This document shows, one piece after another, positions 10,201 to 18,870 of a DNA stretch of 64,000 nt. The notes below the pieces were generated by a model. The model had not been told where the DNA came from, searched no databases, and saw only the letters and a list, made by a program, of their open reading frames with translations. The stretch comes from Antitrichia curtipendula. Taxonomy: Eukaryota > Streptophyta > Bryopsida > Hypnales > Leucodontaceae. The stretch lies in contig OX579633.1 of the NCBI GenBank assembly GCA_951230915.1, forward strand, positions 1,550,001-1,614,000. The letters are read 5' to 3'. A program made the position numbers and the translations under genes. Numbering within the stretch: the first letter of the stretch is position 1; each line of letters opens with the position of its first letter.

Positions 10201-12618
10201 TTACTTGTTCTTGTTTTAAGTACAATTTCTTGCCTTGACGTATAATAGCTAATGATTTTCTTTGTGAACCAGTGGGGCGGTGTGAAGGTGCTGGAGGTGT
10301 TCAATTCTGCGGTGGCGGAGAACGCTGGGCAAATTACTGCAAAACACATTGCGGACCAATTCACCGTCAATGTCCACCTTCAACCCCCGGTCGATAATGA
10401 GGATTTGCCGACGGATGCCACTGAATCCCCAGAGAATTTCGAGCTGAACTACTCTGACGCGACCGACGACGAGCCTCGACAACTTATAGAACCTGAGGCG
10501 AGTACCCCATTACCTATATTCATCTGGAGTGATCCAGATGATATTCTATAGATTGCTGTTGTTTGTCCCCAATCTTATGTGGTATTCATTGTTACTGCAG
10601 GTGACTTCTTCCCCACCCCCTGTGCGGCCTAAGAAGTTGAAGAATCCAACTCCGCCAGAAAGAAACCTCGTAGAACCTCCAATGCCTGCAGTCCGGACAG
10701 TGGGGACGAGCAAGCAAAGGAAGAGGAGAATTTTGGAGTTGGATGTGGACCCTCCCTTAGTTTCAAATCGTAAGAAGGCGACTAAACCGAAGAAGAATCC
10801 TATTACTCCAGCGCATCAGGTGAAGCAGAATTTGGCTGCAGTGTTTATGGAATCGGAGCACACAGCAACGACGCCTAATGTGTCTTCACGGACTACGGAG
10901 GAATTTGACATGCTGGATGCCGAGGGCAATGCGGTTGAGGAGGAAAGAGACGCAGTTTCTGCTTTGCTTCATTGTGCATCGGGTGTACAGGGTGGTGACA
11001 CCTCTAGATCTTTAGTGCTCAATTCTAAGGATCCGGCAGTCTGTGCTGGGGATGACCCTAGCTCCGCTTCTCTACGTAATGATGGAGTTGTCCCTAGTGC
11101 ATCTGAAGCACCCCACATGAATCCATCTTCAGTTGGTGCTCAGGAGATGTCTGACACTATTCGGAATGATACTCTAGGGGACTTGTGCCCATTGAGTCCT
11201 CCTTCTAACCGCCCTAACAAGGCAGACGTTACCGGAAAGGTTAGTTTTAGGTTCTAGGCTTAGGATCGTCTGTCATTTTTATATATGATTGAAGTCGGCA
11301 GTGACCTCTGGATTTGTAATATCACGCTGTATTCATTGCGACATTTCAAATTCCCTCTCCGTTTCATTTGTCTTTTGAGTGATTCCCTTTTTGCTACTTG
11401 TTTCACAGGATGCTCCATTTGGAGTGATCGACAACTCTTGTATTGAAGTGTTGAAAGTTTCGCCTCCCGACCTGAACAACAGGAGTGAGGTCGGGGGTGA
11501 GAAGTCGGAGGGCGTGGAGGTAGCGGAGGGCGTGTTTGAGGAGGAGGAAGACAATGTGGCAGCGGACTCTGCAATTTTGGTGCCCGCGGAAGTATGGGCT
11601 GGTTTGGTGGAAGAGGAGACGGCTGCTGTGGTGGAGGTGGAAAAGGAGGAGATGAAGGAGGACAAGGAGCCTGCTGTCGTGGAGGAGAAGGAGGCTACTG
11701 TCGTGGCGGAGAATGAAGAGGAGGACAAGGAGGATGCTGTGGTGAATATGGAGGTTGCTTTAGTGGAGGAGGAGGAGAAGGAGGCTGTTTCAGTGGAGGG
11801 GATGTTGGTCGATGTGGGGGTGAAGAAGGGGTCTGATTCCGGCGTCGCGAAAGGTGCTTGAGGTGACCATTTCTAAGTGTTTTACGTACTGTGTAGTACT
11901 TCGGGTTAATTAACTCCTGTATTTTGCCTCTAACTAAGTTTTCTCTTTGTTGTCTACAGATCCGGCCCCGACTGCTTTGATAAAGGCGACCATATCGTGC
12001 AAGGTACCTAGAAGGCAATACGTTGTGGTCCTGGACCTAAACGGACTTCTTATTCACCGTAGTCATCACAATAGTAAGGCAGGCTTCATACGGAGACCGG
12101 GTCTCACACTTTTCCTTGACTGGCTCTATTCTAAGGCAAGCATAGTATTTTGGAGCAGTATGACCGAGAAGAACATGTGGCCCTTGTTGGGGAAGGTGTT
12201 GTCGTCTACTACCTTTGGTCCTACAAGAGTGACTTTTATTTCGCAGTTTTCTTGCACTCCGTCATCGTTTAGAGACCCAGACGAACCAAATAAGCCAATC
12301 TTTCTGAAGGACTTGACAACTTTGGTTGAAATGGGTGAAGTAAAGTCTGTACAAGATGTCCTCTTGGTTGATGACAGTCCAGTTAAAAACCTATTGAACG
12401 ATGTTAACAGCGCGGTTCATCCGACAACCTGGTCTGGTCATGTCGGCGACAACTTCTTGCCTGCAACGCTGTGGCCATGGCTTGACGGTCTTTTTCTGTC
12501 CAACGAAGCTGTGCCGGTTTATGTCAAGGCCAACCCACTTCTCGGTTGTCAGAACCCGGTAGATCAGTTGGACAGTCTAGGAATTAACATTTTGAAGGGT
12601 GTCATTCTTAAGACTTAG
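7249..12618 (+). CDS. Large six-exon gene: ParB-like segment, unknown middle, C-terminal FCP1-like HAD phosphatase domain; two in-frame stops
   Basis: Proposed exons are 7249-8539, 8818-10182, 10273-10497, 10601-11239, 11409-11853 and 11960-12618, about 1,540 codons. All five internal junctions keep frame (phases 0,0,0,0,1). Four introns are GT-AG and the third appears GC-AG (GAG|GCGAGT). The start is uncertain: 7249 follows an acceptor-like GCAG, so an upstream exon may be missing. Exon 1 has a ParB/sulfiredoxin-like patch, NYYIIGGQHTVEAY, then LSRALNQN about 50 residues on. Exon 2 has no clear family; VLVNVNGGAEITHLGL joined to WGGVKVLEVF faintly recalls a methyltransferase nucleotide-binding motif. 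Exons 3-5 are basic, proline-rich, then strongly acidic. Exon 6 is HAD/FCP1-like: VVVLDLNGLL, FWSSMTEKN and VLLVDDSPVKN. DLNG in place of DxDG is also found in plant relatives. Stops TAG 7499 and TGA 9400 interrupt exons 1 and 2, so the copy may be dead or use readthrough. Confidence 0.6.
8540..8817 (+). other. Predicted intron 1 carrying two palindrome copies
   Basis: The donor is CTG|GTATGT and the acceptor GCAAGTAG|AAG, both phase 0. Two palindromes of the upstream family lie inside it at 8610-8629 (CATCTGGATCATTCCAAATG) and 8745-8764 (CATTTGGATCACTCCAGATG). Both are in the reverse-complement sense of the consensus and 135 bases apart, like the spacing in the upstream array. Confidence 0.6.
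10498..10600 (+). other. Predicted GC-AG intron 3 carrying a palindrome
   Basis: A 103-base intron with donor GAG|GCGAGT and acceptor TGCAG|GTG, phase 0 on both sides. A perfect consensus palindrome is at 10521-10540. Without splicing, the frame ends at 10551 and the continuing frame (from 10601) is not joined. Confidence 0.55.
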
Positions 12619-12636
12619 TTTTGTTAGGGTGCCGTT

Positions 12637-12656
12637 CATCTGGATCACTCCAGATG
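12637..12656. repeat. Palindrome copy just after the stop codon
   Basis: CATCTGGATCACTCCAGATG is the reverse complement of the consensus, 18 bases after the TAG of the HAD domain exon and before a poly(A) signal (AATAAA at 12758). Confidence 0.9.
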
Positions 12657-12757
12657 CTGTATTTTGAGGCCTTCACCTTGGACACAATACATTATCTGTT
12701 GTTGATATTACTGAGTGCAACAAGTATGATATTTTTTATCATTCTGTATGTTCTTTA

Positions 12758-12763
12758 AATAAA
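12758..12763 (+). promoter_or_regulatory. Candidate poly(A) signal of the ParB-like/HAD gene
   Basis: AATAAA, 140 bases after the stop codon at 12616-12618, in a T-rich context typical of a plant 3' end. Confidence 0.45.
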
Positions 12764-13149
12764 CTTTTTCTTAAATCGTCTCTTAAAAATTTTATACTCT
12801 GAGATGACGGCGGTATTGTGGTATTTCTGTCTATAATTTTATTTATTTGGCAATGGAGGTGCATGTTGCTCAATTGCACGGGTAGATGTAGGCGTATTAG
12901 ATAAGTCCAGTGATTAATTTAATCTATAATATCCTGAATTAATATCCTTCTTTGGACATTTTACAACACCGCACACTTCTGTCAATATTTGAATTACAAT
13001 AGTAATGGAATTGGATTGGTGATGTGCTCTCTTAGCTGGGAATTAAAAGTGATGGTATTATGCTTTATAATGAGAAATACTCAATTTCTGGGTAAGTGTC
13101 ATCTTCTCTTTGCGACGCACCCTTCTGATCAATTCCATTTGGTAATCCA

Positions 13150-13169
13150 CATCTGGAGGACTCCAGCTG
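13150..13169. repeat. Degenerate palindrome copy before the second HAD fragment
   Basis: CATCTGGAGGACTCCAGCTG keeps the two arms with one changed base in the right arm. It is the rightmost member of the family that I can find. Confidence 0.8.
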
Positions 13170-13242
13170 ATTGGACGTAAGCATCTTGTTGCTTGGAGGT
13201 CTTTCGTTTGCACTAACTGTGGTTGGACGTGGGTCTTCGCAG

Positions 13243-13665
13243 AGGGTGGTGATCTTGGTAATGACAGGTCTTATATGCGTTGAAGGTGTTGTCACGGATG
13301 TTCGACAAAACAAAAACCTTGAGGCCTTCCGGGATTTTGTTGGTTGTATTGTGTCAAAGACTTCCGTTGGTCTCTGGTCAAACATGACCACTTCAAAATT
13401 GGAGGAGGTCCTTCCTCATATACTTCCAAAGGATTTTATTAAGCTGCTATTTTTTATTAAAGGATGTGATGTACCGTGAGACTCGGACAAATACCCCAAT
13501 AGAAGCGATCTCTTCACGTATCTCTTTAGTAAGACTGCAATGCGCAATTTGCTTAGAAATCGCACCCTTGTATTCATTGATGTGGATCCCCTAAACCAAA
13601 AGCAGAATTCTATAATACCCCCGCTTGTACAGATTAGTGATACCCGACCAGCAGATTTGAAGTAG
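13243..13665 (+). pseudogene. Second, degenerate FCP1-like HAD fragment
   Basis: After an acceptor-like TCTTCGCAG the frame reads RVVILVMTGLICVEGVVTDV, which lines up with VVVLDLNGLL of the neighbouring gene. Then come VGLWSNMTTSKLEEVLPHIL (matching FWSSMTEKN), an in-frame TGA at 13477, and SKTAMRNLLRNRTLVFIDVDP (matching VLLVDDSP). The first catalytic Asp is replaced (VMTG), so it should be catalytically dead. It ends with TAG at 13663, and AATAAA lies at 13731. It looks like a tandem copy of the last exon that has decayed, or the remains of a second element. Confidence 0.6.
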
Positions 13666-13859
13666 ACAACCTTAGGAAGTGCTTTCTTTGTTTCCAATGG
13701 CACATGCCTACTCTTTCATGTATGTAAATGAATAAATGGTCCTGACCCCACCTTTCTTTATTACACAACCATTGTGTATGTATTTGTGTGATTTTGAAGG
13801 GATTACATCACAAGGTCTCTAGATATCCAATTCCCAAGTTCCCTATTGGAATTGTCAAA

Positions 13860-14480
13860 TGAATGTATGATATTGAGTGGATGATATCAGAAGCTCTTTA
13901 GATCTCCAAGTTCCAAGTTTAGTGTTGGAATTGTCAAATGAATGTGTGTTATTGAGGGGATGATATCAAAAGCTCTCCAGATGTCCAAGTTCCAAGTTTA
14001 GTGTTGGAATTGTCAAATGAATGTGTGTTATTGAGGGGATGATATCAAAAGCTCTCCAGATGTCCAAGTTCCAAGTTTACTGTTGGAATTGTCAAATGAA
14101 TGTGTGATATTGAGGGGATGATATCAGAAGCTCTCCAGATGTCCAAGTTTCAAGTTTACTGTTGGAATTGTCAAATGAATGTGTGATATTGAGGGGATGA
14201 TATCAGAAGCTCTCCAGATGTCCAAGTTCCAAGTTCAGTGTTGGAATTGTCAAATGAATGTGTGATATTGAGGGGATGATATCAGAAGCTCTCCAGATGT
14301 CCAAGTTTAGTGTTGGAATTGTCAAATGAATGTATAATGTTAAAGGGATGACATGAGAAGGTCTCCAGGTCTTCAATTTCCAAGTTCAATGTTGTGATTT
14401 TCAATATGTAATGTGGAGGGGAACACATTTGAACATCTCAAAATCTCCAAGTTCCAAGTTCAATGTTGGAAATGTCAATT
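13860..14480. repeat. 79-bp tandem repeat (minisatellite)
   Basis: About seven to eight copies of a 79-base unit that contains GGAATTGTCAAATGAATGTG, GATGATATCAGAAGCTC and CCAGATGTCCAAGTTCCAAG. The GTCCAAG landmark falls at 13983, 14062, 14141, 14220 and 14299, an exact 79-base period. Outer copies are more diverged, and traces reach to about 13800 and 14520. The unit is not coding. Confidence 0.9.
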
Positions 14481-15252
14481 TCTAATTTTAATGGGATGCC
14501 ATCAGATGATCTTGAAATCTTCAATGTTGGAGTTCCTCCGTTTTGTGAAGCATTTAGAGGACTTAGCCAATCATGTAGAGATGTAAGAATATGAAATCTC
14601 ATTGCTTACACAAAATTCAAGACTTCTTCTACAATCATCAAGAAATTTCCAGATGATTATGCTAACTTTATACAAGTAAACATTACCCTCATGTTTCATT
14701 GCTCAAATATGTTTGTGAAGGAGCTTTCCATGATAGGTAGATACGGTCTATGAAATATTTTCCTTCATACTTTCATTGTCATTGCAATGTGATCTCACTC
14801 AATGGAGGTAGTACTCATCTGGAGAGATTTCCCAAAAAAGTCCAAAAATCCCCTCAAAGTCCAAATATAGTTAAATGTGGCATATTTCAAATAATCAAAT
14901 ACTTATATTTAATAGATTTCATTGGTTAAATGATACCTTAAAATTTCACAGATTTAAAAAAATAATTGATTTTAAATATTTTTTGATTTTCAAAGATTGT
15001 AGAAATCTATACTTTATAGAAATCTATAAATTGTAAAACTCTTATAATTCTATCAACAAAATTCATTGCATAAGACTACAACAACTTACAAGTCCTATAT
15101 GTCCAACCTAATAGTATTTTTACAATTGATATGGGACAATTGATATAAGACAAATGAAAATGAACTTTGGAAGCAACTAAGAAACAACTAGAAACCCACT
15201 AAGAAACAACTAATGTATGACTTAAGAGTGACTAGGAAACAATTAGCTTCAT

Positions 15253-15408
15253 TACTAGAAAATCCAATTTTTTTGTTGATTTGGTCCCATTCATTTGGTT
15301 CACTTTTCTATTGATTTCTATCCAAATCAACAAATTACTCTCCAAATCAATAGAAAAGTAAATCAAATCTATGCAACCAAATCAATAGAAAAGCTGAATT
15401 TTCTAATA
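15253..15408. mobile_element. Foldback MITE, 156 bp
   Basis: The two halves are inverted copies of each other over about 70 bases. The left end is TACTAGAAAATCC and the right end, reversed, is TATTAGAAAATTC. Both arms contain TTTTCTATTGATTT. No clear target duplication is seen. Confidence 0.65.
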
Positions 15409-15801
15409 CTATAGGAAACAACTAAGAAACAACTAGTATACTACTAGAAAGCAACTATAGTCATTTTACAGTTGCAATCTTTTCCTAGTTGTTTTCTAGA
15501 AGTTTTTTGTCACAACACGGAAACCTAATTTCCGTATAGATAGAGTAGAATAGATGGAATAGATAGAGATTTTTAAATTTTTTCGGTTAAGAAATAATAG
15601 ATGTCTTCCGGAAAAGCTTACGTTTGGAATAAGCTTTCATCCGGAAATTAGTTTCCGATCCGACCAGATTAGGGTTTCTGGAAATGGACCGGAACGCCGC
15701 CACCTATGGACTAGGGATCCGGCCTACGAGGCTAGGGGACGCACCTCGGGAACGAAAACCTAATCCAGTTCCAATCTGAGAACTCGTGGCGCTGTTTTGG
15801 C

Positions 15802-15810
15802 TATTTAAAG
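15802..15810 (+). promoter_or_regulatory. TATA-like box for the gene at 15,952
   Basis: TATTTAAAG, 142 bases before the ATG, in a GC-richer block followed by a C- and CT-rich stretch (leader). It fits a plant core promoter. Confidence 0.5.
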
Positions 15811-15951
15811 ACCACCACCCGCCTTTCTCTCTCCATCTTTTGAGTTTCCAAACTCGTCCGCGCGTAGCTAATTGAGAGAAAGTCTGGTGAGAGTTCGATT
15901 ACGGATAGAGAGAGGTGAAGCCGGATTAGGGTTTTCTTTGTCGGTGTAGCG

Positions 15952-17900
15952 ATGGCGGAAACTAGTGCGGCGCGATCCGCAAAATCGTCGGTGGTTGCCC
16001 GGATGGTGAGTCCGTCCATACCGACAGACCCCACCGCTCGGCAAGAGTTGGAGCAGGATCTCCAGAGATTAGGGTGTGCCGGATTGATCGACCGGCCGTG
16101 GAATTTGAGAGGGGAAGAGTTGATTCAGGAATTGATCAACGAGACTTCGAACCAATACGAGCTGACGGTGCGAGGGCAGCCCAAGGGGTGGACGGAGGAC
16201 GTGTGGGCGGAAGTCTACTCTTTCCGGAAGTTCAGAGACGGATTCGCCTCGCGAGCAGATAAGTACGCGACCGGGAAGTTCCGAAACCCTCCTCACGCGA
16301 AGGAAGGGTATGCGATTAGCGACTGCGTGGACGAGCGCCACAAGAGGGTGTTAAATTTCCTCATCCCGATACTGTATCTGGAAAAACCTACCCGGGTTAC
16401 GATTATGATGGCCAACACGATTTTCGGAGCGATGGAGGAGAGAGTGGTGCACTGGGGACGTATCATAGCACAGGTGGTGTCAAAACTCGCTGACCACGTA
16501 TCCAAAAGCCGGTACAGCCCAATCAGCCCCTACCTTTTCCACATCTACCACCACGGTGACGTATTGACGACGGATGAGATGTTGGTGTACAACACCGGGT
16601 TGGAATTGCTCAAATATGACCTTACGGATGAGCTGGAGAAGGACGAGCCGATGGAGGCGGAGGAAGACGATCTGGAAGAGGAAGCCTTGGAGCGGAAGAA
16701 GCCCAGGCGGAAGTCGACGGATCCGGGTTCACGGGGGAAGCAACCTGAGACAGAACCACGGGAACAAGCCCAGTTCCGGAAGAGGAGAAGCCACCTTTAA
16801 GGGAGTTCTTCGACATCGGGTTTGACTAGATGCATCAGGCCCGGAACCTACACCACAAGGCCATCCAGTTCATGGAAGAGGTGGCGACGGAACTGAACGT
16901 GCTACTCGCGGAGATCATCGAAGAAATTCGGCGGAGGCCGAATCCGGAAGTCATCCGTCAGAAGAACAAGCAGATCCGGGTCCTGGAGAGAAGCCGGGAG
17001 GAGGCAGAAAGCCGGAGGAACTGGGCACAAGGAGAATGCGAGGCGGCACAGAAAAATGAGAAAGATGCCATGCAAATGGTCCGGAACCTCCAAGCCCTGA
17101 TCGAACAACCGGCAGAGGTTGTGAACAAGGCAAGACTCTACGACGCCCAATTGGTAGCAGGGGGACACGTGGCCGGATCCAAGATCGTAATGATCCTTAT
17201 GGATTTCGAGGCCCGGATGCAGAGGGTACTTCAAGAAATGCAGACTCTAGTGGCTCGAGTCGATCCGGATAGGGCAATGGACTTCTCGACCTTTCCGGAA
17301 GCGAATCTCACCACCAACCCGTATCTCCAAACTCCGCCGAAACCAGTTGTGGGGATTCCGGTACTGTCGAAACCAGGAAGACTACAGTCTCTCCTGAAGC
17401 CATTTGTGCAGCGCGAATGGCTGGCTCAAAGGACATACTCTCCAGGACAGAGTCAGAGGGAGGGGCAGAGCATTCCGGAACAAGGCGGAACTTCCACGCC
17501 GGATCAAACTCAGACACCGGAAGAGGGGACGCAGATCCGGGGTAATCTGCTCAACCGGATTGGAGCAGTGGAGAATCCGGCCAAGTCGCATCCGGCTGAC
17601 TTCGTCTATATGCGGGAGGAAACACCAGTGAAGCCATCGTCCGCGGAGGCTATCAACGAGCCGATCAACTTGGATTCACCAATCCGGGAGATGGAGATTC
17701 TCGAATCTGAAAAGGAGGACTTCGAGACGGAATCCGCAACAGAGACGGATGAGGAAGAAGACTCACCGCCGAAGAAGCGGAAGATCCAGACGCGAGCAGC
17801 CGGAAAGCTAACACCGCTGCCGAAGACCAGGGCGAGGACATCATTGGTGCAGTCGGGGAGCAGCTCGAAGAAGCCGAAGAAAGTAGGGTTTAGAAGTTAG
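15952..17900 (+). pseudogene. Unknown transposon-type protein gene, split by one frameshift and one stop
   Basis: The first frame (15952-16800, 282 codons) starts MAETSAARSAKSSVVARMVS. It has no named family that I can confirm, but PYLFHIYHHGDVLTTDEMLV within a helical context recalls plant transposon-associated proteins. The second frame (16830-17900, 356 codons) starts MHQARNLHHKAIQFMEEVAT. It is coiled-coil rich (RQKNKQIRVLERSREEAESR), then proline- and acid-rich, and ends in a basic tail (PPKKRKIQTR). Between them the alternative frame reads EEEKPPLREFFDIGFD, then TAG, then MHQARN. One indel near 16,770 plus one stop therefore separate what was probably a single protein of about 640 aa. 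Codons are CCGGA-rich, unlike the AT-rich neighbours. A gag-like protein of a retroelement is possible, but no protease, reverse transcriptase or clear LTR is visible. Confidence 0.55.
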
Positions 17901-18870
17901 ATTTTTACTTAGGGTTTTCGGAACGGATTTTCCGTATGTGGACCCGTTTCCGGAATTCTAGGGATAACTTACAATAGCACTCCGGATATCTCGGATGCTT
18001 CTGTGGTTGGTTAGTTTGATTTTCGGTTGTCTTTTTCCTTTTTGTTTTTGTTTTAAATGGTGAGCAGGTCTGTTGCTCATTCATTCCATCCTTATGCAAT
18101 TTCAGTTTTCATTTCATTTACCTTACTTTGATCCAAGCCACTTAGTGAACTATCCATGTCCTAAAGTACTTTTTAAGGACTTGAGTGGTGTGTTTGTGTG
18201 CCTTGTAAGTTGTGAGGAACCGGGAAGGAGGAATCCGGATTCATGACTGTTTTGATTTAGATCTTAGAAGAGGATCCTTGAAGGAGTTAGATCGGATTTG
18301 TGGGACTTGTGCATTTAGGGTCTTTAAATTACTAGAACAGTAATCCGATTGGAGTGAAGAGGGTGAGGTTCCGGAACTATTCTTAGTTCCGTGTGGAGTT
18401 AAGCGGCCGCCAAGGGGAATACCCCCTACTTACCGGAAGATCCGCCAACTACAGCACCAACTACTTTTTCGTGGATTTTCTCTTGTGTCTATATCGGATG
18501 ATTGTGTATCTATCGTTGTAGTGGAGAGGGAGAATCGGATTCTGTGTGACTTGCTTCCCGGATAGGAAATCCGGAAAGCTGTGAAGAGACGGGAACCTAC
18601 TTCGTAGCAACATTTAGATCTATTAAATGTCTTGGATTGTTTTGTAGGTGTTAGAATATGTGATTGATAAGTGGTGGAGTCCCTGCCCCTTTAAAGTGTA
18701 AAAGCGGACCTCCTGAAGGTAAAACAGGGGTATTACAAACCGAAGAGTTACTGTATCCGGATTCCGGAAAAGGACGGATCCGGATCAGAAACCGGAAAGA
18801 AGTAAAGTTCCGGAAGCGGGAAAGAGAGGATTTAGGGTCCCTTGGGGTGTTTGAGAGATAATCCAATTAA
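17901..18870. other. CCGGA-rich flank of the transposon-type gene
   Basis: This has the same GC-richer, TCCGGA-rich character as the gene before it and ends near 18,860, where AT-rich spacer resumes. It probably belongs to the same element (3' non-coding part). A purine-rich stretch with repeated CCGGA is present at 18,750-18,830. No convincing long terminal repeat pair was found when it was compared with 15,500-15,950. Confidence 0.4.

Noticed and set aside
11260..12018. Proline- and serine-rich frames on the minus strand opposite exons 4-5
   Set aside because: These are mirror images of the acidic, glutamate-rich coding exon on the plus strand.
15500..18870. LTR retrotransposon around the CCGGA-rich gene
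   Set aside because: No direct terminal repeat, primer-binding site or pol domains could be identified, so only the gene and its flank are reported.
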